From JANWYQ01 sp034432445 (lineage in GTDB: Bacteria > Chloroflexota > Anaerolineae > JAAEKA01): a stretch of 8,568 bases of DNA. The stretch is from the NCBI GenBank assembly GCA_034432445.1, contig DAOUBX010000285.1, forward strand, positions 1-8,568, written 5' to 3'. Positions 1 to 5,565 of this stretch are shown here, piece after piece (within the stretch, counting starts at the first letter, position 1; each line of letters begins with the position of its first letter). The notes beneath the pieces are model-generated. The model searched no databases. It saw only the letters and a program-made list of their open reading frames with translations, and had not been told where the DNA came from. The translations under genes were made by a program, and so were the position numbers.

Positions 1-47
1 ACCCGACAATGAAGCTGGGCATGCGAGTCGTGCGTTGGCGGCAACCA

Positions 48-68
48 CCGGGGGATGCAGTCCCCCGG
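48..68. repeat. Perfect hairpin, 8-bp stem with 5-nt loop
   Basis: CCGGGGGA (48-55) pairs with TCCCCCGG (61-68) around the loop TGCAG. It closely resembles the hairpin at 331-347 in stem composition, in its 5-nt TG(C/A)AG-type loop and in the GCT-containing sequence that follows. The two are probably copies of one palindromic unit. Confidence 0.7.
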
Positions 69-114
69 CTGGGAAACGGCGCCCCGTCAACAAGGCTTGT
101 CGGTGCACCGCAAA

Positions 115-130
115 GCCGGTTTGAACCGGC
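115..130. repeat. Perfect 7-bp palindrome at the insertion site of repeat copy 1
   Basis: GCCGGTT (115-121) pairs with AACCGGC (124-130) over a 2-nt spacer. The right arm overlaps the left copy of the direct repeat that flanks the element at 135-245. The element therefore appears to have inserted at the edge of an existing hairpin-forming sequence. Confidence 0.6.
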
Positions 131-134
131 ACGG

Positions 135-245
135 GTAACTGCTCAGGTGCCGGGCATTTGTAGGCGATTTGCGACCTAGGTTGGCTTCGCAGACACGTTT
201 GCAAAGCGGAATCCAAATGCCCGGCACCTATGGCCGAGTAGTTAC
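135..245 (+). mobile_element. Dispersed inverted-repeat element, copy 1 (111 bp, complete, with 8-bp flanking direct repeat)
   Basis: The element begins GTAACT and ends AGTTAC. A perfect 16-nt inner arm, AGGTGCCGGGCATTTG (145-160), is matched by its reverse complement at 214-229. The first 71 nt (135-205) recur at 6352-6422 with one difference and at 8479-8549 with none. The perfect direct repeat CGGCACGG occurs at 127-134 and 246-253, as expected of a target-site duplication. It is too short to encode a protein. This structure (short, non-coding, terminal inverted repeats, flanking duplication, several copies) fits a MITE mobilised in trans. A REP-type palindrome moved by a RAYT transposase is an alternative, but that would not normally leave a duplication. 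Confidence 0.75.
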
Positions 246-330
246 CGGCACGGTTTTGTAGCCCGGTTATTATGAACCTTAAGATAATACTCCGGCAACA
301 GAGCGAAGCCCGTCCAGGTGCGAGCTCGCC

Positions 331-347
331 GGGGAATGAAGTTCCCC
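331..347. repeat. Hairpin, 6-bp stem with 5-nt loop
   Basis: GGGGAA (331-336) pairs with TTCCCC (342-347) around TGAAG. It is the sister of the hairpin at 48-68. It is followed by a short linker and then the GCCCGTT/AACGGGC palindrome at 362-377, giving a recurring hairpin-linker-hairpin unit. Confidence 0.6.
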
Positions 348-361
348 TGCTACATAACAGC

Positions 362-418
362 GCCCGTTGAAACGGGCTAGCGCGTGCATGGCGCGTCTTT
401 CAGCCCCGCTGACGGGGC
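362..418. repeat. Two consecutive GC-rich hairpins
   Basis: GCCCGTT (362-368) pairs with AACGGGC (371-377). GCCCCG (403-408) pairs with CGGGGC (413-418) around the loop CTGA. No U-run follows either stem, so I do not call them intrinsic terminators. They form part of the palindrome array. Confidence 0.6.
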
Positions 419-429
419 GCCGTTTGATA

Positions 430-481
430 GCCCGGTCGCTTCACACTTGCACCTGCGCTGCAAGGGCAGGTGTCGCCGGGC
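430..481. repeat. Nested stem-loop
   Basis: An outer stem GCCCGG (430-435) with CCGGGC (476-481) encloses an inner stem CACCTGC (450-456) with GCAGGTG (466-472). The inner loop is 9 nt. An alternative pairing exists between GGTCGCT (434-440) and AGCGACC (496-502). I do not recognise an RNA family. Confidence 0.45.
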
Positions 482-535
482 GGGCTCACATCAGGAGCGA
501 CCCGTCGCAAGCGGCTATTGCCGGAACATTTTCTT

Positions 536-646
536 GCAACTGTTCAGCCCTAGGTGCCGGGCACTTAAGGCTGCGCTGGCGAGGGCGTCTGCAGAGCCGG
601 CTCAAGCTGGGAACCGGTCGCAAGTGCCCGGCACCTGAATAGTTAC
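536..646 (-). mobile_element. Dispersed inverted-repeat element, copy 4 (variant subfamily, inverted orientation)
   Basis: A perfect 15-nt inverted repeat, AGGTGCCGGGCACTT (552-566) against 622-636, lies inside outer ends GCAACTGTTCAG and a terminal AGTTAC. The 4-6 nt spacer (GCCCTA type) that lies in the right arm of copies 1 and 2 is here in the left arm, so this copy is reversed. Read on the minus strand, it starts like the degenerate copy at 3343: both continue through CACTTGCGACC. The element ends 14 nt before the start codon at 661. No flanking duplication is visible. Confidence 0.65.
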
Positions 647-660
647 GTTTTGGATAGATC

Positions 661-2448
661 ATGGCTTGGGAACAAACTGCTGAAGCAAAGAAGATACTGA
701 GCAAAGAGATCGGTACGGTTGTCAAAGACTGGGGCGGCAAGCTGCCGGTGGCCTTGGCCTATCCCAACACGTACTACGTGGGGATGTCCAGCCTCGCCCT
801 CCAGATTCTCTACCACTGTTTCAACGCGCGCGCGGACGTGGTGTGCGAGCGCGTGTTCTGGGACAAGGGCGGCGTGCAGGCCAAACGCCCCCTGCTCTCG
901 CTGGAAACGCAGCAGCCGCTGGATGAGTTCGCCGTGTGGGCGTTTACCATCTCCTACGAGATGGACTACTTCAACGTCGTGGAGATGCTGCGGCAAGCCG
1001 GCGTGCCGCCTCTAGCGGCCGAGCGCGATGAGCGCTGGCCTTTGCTGATCGCCGGTGGGCCGGGCATCACCATGAACCCTGAACCCATGGCGCCCTTTTT
1101 CGACGCCATCGTCATCGGCGAGGGCGAAGAGGTCGTGGATACCTTGGTTGACACGATCATCGCCGTGGGCGACGAGGACCGCAGCAGTTTGCTGTTGGCC
1201 TTGGATCGCATCGAGGGCGTGTACGTGCCGCAGCTGGTGTCACCGATTGGAGCCACGCCTGGCAAGAACGGCCAGGCCGCCTGGCCCGGCCAACGCCAGA
1301 TCAAGCGGCTGTGGGTGCGCCATCTGGAACGCTATCCCACTGTCAGCTCGCTCTACACCCCCGACACCGAGTTCGGCGGACTGCATTTGATGGAGATTGC
1401 TCGGGGCTGTGGCCGCGGCTGTCGCTTCTGCCTGGCCGGCTACGTCTACCGGCCCCCGCGCGAGCAGCCCTTGGACCTGTTGCTGGAGTGGGCCCGCGCC
1501 GGCCTGAAACACCGCGATCGCATCGGCCTCATCTCGGCGGCTGTGTCTGATCACACGCAGATCGACGAGCTGGCCATTCGCCTGCGCGAGCTGGGCGCCA
1601 AGCTGAGCGTAAGCTCGATGCGCGTCGATCCCATCTCCGTGCCTCTGGTGCGGGCGCTGCGCGAGAGCGGCGCGCAGACCTTGACCATTGCGCCGGAGGC
1701 CGGCAGCCAACGCTTGCGCAACATCATCAACAAGACGCAGACCGAGCAACAGATCCTCGACGCCGTGGACCTGGCCGAGGCGCTGGGCTTCCCGCAGCTC
1801 AAGCTCTATTTCATGGTCGGTCACCCGGGTGAGACGGAGGCGGACGTGCAGGGCCTGGTAGACCTGACGCTGGAGGTGCGGAGGCGCTTCCGGCGCCGGC
1901 TCGTGATCAACGCCACACCCTATGTGCCCAAGGCGCACACGCCCTTCCAGTGGGAAGCGATGTTGGACGAGGAGACCCTGGTGCGTCGCCAAAAGGCTAT
2001 CCAACGCGCCGTAGGCCGGCACGACGTGGCGGTGCGCGCCGATTCGCCGCAGTGGGCTGCTGTACAAGCGGTGCTGGCCCGCGGCGACCGACGGCTGGCG
2101 CCGGCGCTGCTGAGCATGCGGCGCTTGTCCATCGAAGCCTTCTACGCTGCCCTGGCCGATCACGGCTTAACGGCCGAGGAATTCCTGGGCGCCAGACGGC
2201 CCGGTGAGCCGCAGCCTTGGGACATCGTGGAAAGCGGCGTCAGCACCAGCTATTTCCTGTTCGAGCAGCGACATGCTCAGCGCGCCGAAACCGGTCTGAG
2301 CTGTCCCCCCGACTCCAGCGGCTGCCTGACCTGCGGTTCCTGCGACACGGACTGGGCTTACCGCGCCACCGGCGGCGTGCCGGTGAAGTCCAAAGGGCCC
2401 TGGCGCGCCGAGGATTGGCGACCGGCGCCGATTCCGTTGCTAGGGTAG
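661..2448 (+). CDS. B12-binding-type radical SAM protein, TIGR03960 family
   Basis: This 595-residue protein has the length and architecture of the uncharacterised TIGR03960 radical SAM family. Residues about 25-190 look like the N-terminal cobalamin-binding-like fold (PNTYYVGMSSLALQIL near 35-50, AGGPGITMNPEPM near 131-143, and a GEGEE turn near 153-157). The radical SAM core follows, with the cluster motif Cys250-X3-Cys254-X2-Cys257 (ARGCGRGCRFC), which should bind a 4Fe-4S cluster and S-adenosylmethionine. TIAPEAGSQRLRN (about 341-353) and YFMVGHPGE further on fit the rest of the barrel. The C-terminus carries four cysteines (548, 555, 558, 561) that could bind a second metal centre. The substrate is unknown. 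No DUF2344 partner gene, often linked to this family, is in the window. The start at 661 has only a weak GGAT upstream and lies 14 nt after a repeat copy. pgeF follows after 32 nt. Confidence 0.88.
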   Translation: MAWEQTAEAKKILSKEIGTVVKDWGGKLPVALAYPNTYYVGMSSLALQILYHCFNARADVVCERVFWDKGGVQAKRPLLSLETQQPLDEFAVWAFTISYEMDYFNVVEMLRQAGVPPLAAERDERWPLLIAGGPGITMNPEPMAPFFDAIVIGEGEEVVDTLVDTIIAVGDEDRSSLLLALDRIEGVYVPQLVSPIGATPGKNGQAAWPGQRQIKRLWVRHLERYPTVSSLYTPDTEFGGLHLMEIARGCGRGCRFCLAGYVYRPPREQPLDLLLEWARAGLKHRDRIGLISAAVSDHTQIDELAIRLRELGAKLSVSSMRVDPISVPLVRALRESGAQTLTIAPEAGSQRLRNIINKTQTEQQILDAVDLAEALGFPQLKLYFMVGHPGETEADVQGLVDLTLEVRRRFRRRLVINATPYVPKAHTPFQWEAMLDEETLVRRQKAIQRAVGRHDVAVRADSPQWAAVQAVLARGDRRLAPALLSMRRLSIEAFYAALADHGLTAEEFLGARRPGEPQPWDIVESGVSTSYFLFEQRHAQRAETGLSCPPDSSGCLTCGSCDTDWAYRATGGVPVKSKGPWRAEDWRPAPIPLLG

Positions 2449-2480
2449 AGAAGGAAAAGAGGGCAAGCAAGGAGATGAGC

Positions 2481-3329
2481 ATGCTCCCCGCGCCGACCTT
2501 GAAGACAACTAGCTTGCCGCTCGTGCGTTTTGCCAGTCTATCGCGTCATGCTGGCTTGATGCACGGTGTTAGCACGCGACATGGCGGTGTCAGTGTGGGG
2601 CCTTATGCCAGCTTGAACCTGGGCGCAGTGGTCGGCGACGATCGGGCCAACGTCGAGACCAACCATCGGCTGTTGGCCCAGGCGTTGGGCGTGACGCGCG
2701 CCGACTTTACAACCGTTTGGCAGGTGCACAGCAACCGCGTCGTGCGCGCGCGGGAGACCGATCGAGGCACGATGATCGCCCAGGCCGACGGCATCGTCAC
2801 CGACGTGCCAGAGCTGCCGTTGATCCAGCGCTTTGGCGACTGCACGCCCCTTCTGCTCTACGATCCGCAGCGCCAGGCTATTGGCTTGGCGCACGCCGGT
2901 TGGCGCGGCACGGTGAACGACATGGCGTCGGCGTTGGTGGCGGCGATGATTAGCGAGTTTGGCAGTGACCCCGCCGACTTGGTGGCGGTGATCGGCCCGT
3001 CCATCGGCCCGTGTTGCTACGAGGTGGGCCCGGAGGTTGTCGCAGCCGTGCGCGCGGCAATGCCTGCCGCCCCCCATGTGTTGGTTTCGCCTTCGCCGGC
3101 GGCAACCGGCGCGACCCCTCTGACTGAGAGGCAGATGCCGGGCAAGGGTGATTCTCGCTTCCACCTTGATCTCTGGCAAGCCAACCGCTGGCAACTGGCG
3201 CAGGCGGGCGTTACGCAGATCGAAGTGGCTGGCGTGTGTACCAAGTGCCACCGCGATACCTACTTCTCACACCGCGGGGATCAGGGCCGCACGGGCCGTT
3301 TCGCCGCGGTGATGATGCTGCGCAGGTAA
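2481..3329 (+). CDS. pgeF: Peptidoglycan editing factor PgeF / YfiH-LACC1 family multicopper-like oxidoreductase
   Basis: The protein has 282 residues, normal to slightly long for the DUF152/YfiH family. Family members are reported to remove mis-incorporated residues from peptidoglycan precursors (E. coli PgeF) and to act on purine nucleosides (LACC1-type activity). The expected signature blocks are present: HGVSTRHGG (28-36), QVHSNRV (81-87), ADGIVTD, FGDCTPLL (118-125), GLAHAGWRGT (135-144), IGPSIGPCCYEVG (171-183) and CTKCHRDTYFSHRGD (253-267). His83, Cys121 and His138 are the likely metal/active-site ligands. I chose ATG 2481 because AAGGAG (2469-2474) sits 6 nt upstream; ATG 2475 abuts that site, and the longer open frame to 2217 overlaps the radical SAM gene. 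Residues about 202-222 form a Pro/Ala/Thr-rich insertion before FHLDLWQANR. It is probably cotranscribed with the gene at 661. Confidence 0.93.
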   Translation: MLPAPTLKTTSLPLVRFASLSRHAGLMHGVSTRHGGVSVGPYASLNLGAVVGDDRANVETNHRLLAQALGVTRADFTTVWQVHSNRVVRARETDRGTMIAQADGIVTDVPELPLIQRFGDCTPLLLYDPQRQAIGLAHAGWRGTVNDMASALVAAMISEFGSDPADLVAVIGPSIGPCCYEVGPEVVAAVRAAMPAAPHVLVSPSPAATGATPLTERQMPGKGDSRFHLDLWQANRWQLAQAGVTQIEVAGVCTKCHRDTYFSHRGDQGRTGRFAAVMMLRR

Positions 3330-3342
3330 GGCGCACCGCGTG

Positions 3343-3452
3343 GTACCTGTTCAGGCGCCGGGCACTTGCGACCCAGTTGCAGCCTGCGTCGGCCGTGTGT
3401 ACACCCCTGCGCAGGCCGACTCAAGTGACCGGCACCCGGGTCTCAACCGTGC
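3343..3452 (+). mobile_element. Dispersed inverted-repeat element, copy 5 (degenerate)
   Basis: The left end matches copy 4 read in reverse: GTA(A/C)CT(A/G)TTCAGG(T/C)GCC, then GGGCACTTGCGACC. The left arm GGCGCCGGGCACTTG (3354-3368) pairs with CAAGTGACCGGCACC (3422-3436) with two imperfections. A second internal stem, GCCTGCG (3382-3388) with CGCAGGC (3410-3416), lies inside. The element fills most of the gap between pgeF and yggS, so the operon transcript would carry its hairpin. The outer right end is eroded and I set it by length and loose similarity. Confidence 0.55.
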
Positions 3453-3521
3453 AAAGTGCAAAGCCTCAGTTCGGGGCCACCATCCCTGCTGGCGCTGCCC
3501 CCCCTTGTCGGAGTTGTTCGC

Positions 3522-4253
3522 TTGACCACACAGATCGATATCGCTGCCAATCTGGCTCGTGTGCGTGAGCAGATGGCGACAGCGGCCACCAGGGTGGGCC
3601 GCTCGCCGGCCGACATCACGCTGGTGGCAGTCAGTAAGACCCATCCAGAGAGCCTGATTCACCGGGCGCTGGCAGCCGGCCAGGCTGATTTCGGCGAGAA
3701 CCTGGTCGAGGAAGCCTGGGCCAAGTTCGTCGATCCGGCTAATCCGGCTGCCATCAGCCATACGGCACCGGCATCCGACGTTCGCCTGCACCTGATCGGC
3801 CCGATCCAGAGCCGCAAGGCTGCGCTGGCCATTGCCTGCCGGCCGGCGCTGATTCACGCAGTGGACCGGCTCAAGATCGCGCAGCGGCTGGATCGCTTCG
3901 CCGTCCAGGCCGGCCTGGCGCAGGTCGATGTGTTGCTGGAGGTCAACGTTGCGGGCGAGGCCAGCAAGTTCGGCTACACGCCCGATGGTGTTTGGCGCGA
4001 CGTAGAAGCGCTTTTGGCCTTGCCCCGCGTGCGCATTCACGGGCTGATGACTGTCCCACCCTTCGCTGCCGACCCCGAGGATGTTCGACCGCATTTTGCT
4101 ACACTACGCACGTTGCGCGATCGGCTGGCAGCGCATTGGCCGGAGGCGGATTGGCATCACCTGAGCATGGGCATGAGCAATGATTTCACCGTGGCCATCG
4201 AGGAGGGCGCCACGATCGTCCGTGTGGGCACGGCCATCTTCGGCGCACGCTAA
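3522..4253 (+). CDS. yggS: YggS/PLPBP family PLP homeostasis protein
   Basis: A 243-residue protein of the single-domain, alanine-racemase-like barrel family that carries PLP but has no known catalytic reaction and buffers vitamin B6 and amino-acid pools. Lys39 in LVAVSKTHP is the expected Schiff-base lysine. Other family blocks are FGENLVEEA (57-65), HLIGPIQSRKA (90-100), LEVNVAGEASKFGY, HGLMTVPP, and LSMGMSNDFTVAIEEGATIVRVGTAIFG at the C-terminus, which holds the phosphate-binding site. The usual His of the IGHxQ block is Pro here. No ATG suits the start. TTG 3522 has GGAG at 3510-3513 with 8-nt spacing and gives the family's normal N-terminus. GTG 3456 would add 22 atypical residues just after the repeat copy. 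It ends 26 nt before proC, consistent with an operon. Confidence 0.92.
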   Translation: MTTQIDIAANLARVREQMATAATRVGRSPADITLVAVSKTHPESLIHRALAAGQADFGENLVEEAWAKFVDPANPAAISHTAPASDVRLHLIGPIQSRKAALAIACRPALIHAVDRLKIAQRLDRFAVQAGLAQVDVLLEVNVAGEASKFGYTPDGVWRDVEALLALPRVRIHGLMTVPPFAADPEDVRPHFATLRTLRDRLAAHWPEADWHHLSMGMSNDFTVAIEEGATIVRVGTAIFGAR

Positions 4254-4279
4254 TCGAAGAGTTGCACAAGAGGTTCCTT

Positions 4280-5116
4280 ATGCTAAAAGACACTTCACTT
4301 TCCTTTATCGGCACCGGCATCATGGCCGAGGCTATGATCAAGGGCTTGCTGGCGCAAGAGCTGGTCAGCCCAGAGCAGATCATCGGCGCCGACCCGCACA
4401 GCGAGCGGGGCGCCGAGCTACACCAGCGCTACGGCATTCGGGTGACCACTAACAACGCCGAGGCGGCTGACTTCGGCGATGTGGTCGTGTTGAGCGTCAA
4501 GCCGCAGGTGTTGCCGCACGTGATGCCGGAAATGCTGGGGCACCTTGGCCGTCATTCGCTGGTTTTGTCCATCGTTGCCGGCGCGCGCATCAGCGCCATC
4601 CGTCATGGCACCGGCCACCCCATCATCGTGCGCTGCATGCCGAACACGCCAGCGCAGGTCGGCAAGGGCATGACGGTGTGGACGGCAACACCGGCCGTAC
4701 AACCGCGGCAGAAGCAGCAGGCGCAGGCGATTCTGCGCGCCTTGGGCCAGGAGTTGTACGTCGAGGACGAGGGCTATCTCGACATGGCCACCGCCTTAAG
4801 CGGCACCGGCCCGGCCTACGTGTTCCTGTTCATGGAGGCGCTGATCGATGCCGGCGTGCACATGGGTTTCTCGCGCAAGGTTGCCGAGCAACTGGTGCTG
4901 CAGACCATGGAGGGCGCCGTCGAGATCGCCAAACAGTCCGACTTGCATCCGGCGCAACTGCGCAACATGGTCACCTCGCCGGGCGGCACCTCAGCCGAGG
5001 CGTTGTATGAGCTGGAGAAGGGCGCGCTGCGCACGATCTTGTCCAAGGCCGTTTGGGCTGCCTACCGCAAGTCCAAGTATCTGGGTGACTTGACGGAGTC
5101 TGCGGAGGACAAATAA
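4280..5116 (+). CDS. proC: Pyrroline-5-carboxylate reductase
   Basis: This 278-residue enzyme catalyses the last step of proline synthesis, NAD(P)H-dependent reduction of 1-pyrroline-5-carboxylate. The N-terminal Rossmann domain shows FIGTGIMAEAMIKG (9-22), VVVLSVKPQ (68-76), SIVAGARISAI and VRCMPNTPAQVGKGMT (117-132). The C-terminal helical dimer domain has ALSGTGPAYVFLFMEALIDAG (172-192, substrate and dimer contacts) and NMVTSPGGTSAEAL (229-242), the last being the family signature near the active site. The ATG at 4280 has AGAGG 6 nt upstream; a TTG at 4262 would add six residues without benefit. The stop lies 5 nt before yggT, so the two are almost certainly on one transcript. Length and motifs are normal for the family. 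Confidence 0.96.
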   Translation: MLKDTSLSFIGTGIMAEAMIKGLLAQELVSPEQIIGADPHSERGAELHQRYGIRVTTNNAEAADFGDVVVLSVKPQVLPHVMPEMLGHLGRHSLVLSIVAGARISAIRHGTGHPIIVRCMPNTPAQVGKGMTVWTATPAVQPRQKQQAQAILRALGQELYVEDEGYLDMATALSGTGPAYVFLFMEALIDAGVHMGFSRKVAEQLVLQTMEGAVEIAKQSDLHPAQLRNMVTSPGGTSAEALYELEKGALRTILSKAVWAAYRKSKYLGDLTESAEDK

Positions 5117-5121
5117 CCATC

Positions 5122-5394
5122 ATGGGCCTGTTTCTCTACCGTTTCTTCGACATCCTCTTCACCGTCCTGAGCTTTGCCATCATCATTCGCGTGTTGCTGA
5201 CCTGGATTCCCAACCTGAACTGGAACAGCCCGCTGCCGAACCTGCTGCGCCAGATCACCGATCCCATCCTGGAGCCGGCGCGGCGCATCATTCCCCCCTT
5301 GGGGGGTATTGATCTCTCGCCCCTGATCGTGCTGTTGCTGCTCGATTTCGTGCTCCGACCGCTGGTCTTGGGCCTGTTGCAGAGGCTCTTCTGA
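5122..5394 (+). CDS. yggT: YggT family integral membrane protein
   Basis: This 90-residue hydrophobic protein has two predicted membrane segments, about residues 6-28 and 64-86. They are separated by the conserved YggT loop: RVLLTWIPN (23-31), then ITDPILEPARRIIPPLGGIDLSPL. The family's biochemical role is not settled. Members are repeatedly linked to yggS, proC and sepF, and have been connected with osmotic or potassium stress and with division or photosystem organisation. The start at 5122 lies 5 nt after the proC stop. Its likely ribosome site GGAGG (5104-5108) lies inside the end of proC, 13 nt upstream, a little far. The cluster here matches the usual YggS-ProC-YggT order but lacks a sepF gene. 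Confidence 0.92.
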   Translation: MGLFLYRFFDILFTVLSFAIIIRVLLTWIPNLNWNSPLPNLLRQITDPILEPARRIIPPLGGIDLSPLIVLLLLDFVLRPLVLGLLQRLF

Positions 5395-5565
5395 GCCAGC
5401 TGAGGCGTGAACAAAATTGCCACTGCGGACGTGCCATGGTCGGTAGGGTGCTTGGCGCTGTGGTCGGTTCCACCGTCCCTCCGGCGGGCAGCGCCGGGAT
5501 AGTCCCAATCGCTTGACCGAGCCAAGTCGCCACGCTGCTTGGAGACAGTTACGAGGAGAAGAGAG
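5395..5565. other. Intergenic gap between yggT and the lipoprotein gene
   Basis: I see no gene here. A short hairpin CCGGCG (5481-5486) with CGCCGG (5492-5497) competes with a longer-range stem GGCGCTG (5454-5460) with CAGCGCC (5489-5495). TGGTCGGT occurs twice (5437-5444 and 5461-5468). There is no U-run, so no clear terminator, and I recognise no riboswitch. The gap is long enough to hold a promoter for the lipoprotein gene, but I cannot name one. Confidence 0.4.

Larger units (their letters stand above)
74..425. repeat. 16-nt perfect inverted repeat pair (74-89 and 410-425) enclosing repeat copy 1
   Basis: AAACGGCGCCCCGTCA at 74-89 has its exact reverse complement at 410-425. The match stops at both ends (73/426 and 90/409 do not pair). 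The enclosed segment holds dispersed-repeat copy 1 and three smaller hairpins. It may be a remnant of an older duplicated palindromic unit. No open reading frame between the arms looks like a transposase. Confidence 0.6.
1..660. other. Gene-free intergenic region rich in palindromes, with two copies of the roughly 110-bp repeat
   Basis: I see no convincing gene here. The reading frames that stay open are short, arginine/alanine-rich and run through repeat sequence. The region contains short perfect palindromes at 48-68, 115-130, 331-347, 362-377 and 403-418, a nested stem-loop at 430-481, and a 16-nt long-range inverted repeat (74-89 against 410-425). It also holds two copies of the dispersed repeat (135-245 and 536-646). 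Any promoter for the gene at 661 must lie here, probably in or upstream of the second repeat copy. I could not pick a convincing -35/-10 pair. Confidence 0.7.

Noticed and set aside
367..642. Short plus-strand frames (84 and 91 codons) in the intergenic region
   Set aside because: They consist largely of palindromes and repeat copy 4, have arginine/alanine-rich composition, and show no good ribosome site or family resemblance.
1..660. Retron or diversity-generating element, suggested by the inverted repeats and near-identical 71-nt copies
   Set aside because: There is no reverse transcriptase gene and no adenine-biased variation between copies. The element structure with terminal repeats and a flanking duplication explains the data better.
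1240..2163. 307-codon open frame on the minus strand inside the radical SAM gene
   Set aside because: It is His/Gln/Arg/Leu-rich with no recognisable motif and lies wholly opposite a gene with clear radical SAM signatures. This is a typical GC-rich shadow.
2217..2480. N-terminal extension of pgeF back to 2217
   Set aside because: It overlaps the end of the radical SAM gene in another frame with low-quality sequence. AAGGAG placed 6 nt before 2481 and the family length support the shorter start.
5395..5565. Riboswitch or intrinsic terminator in the gap after yggT
   Set aside because: Two short competing stems exist, but there is no U-run and no recognised aptamer core.
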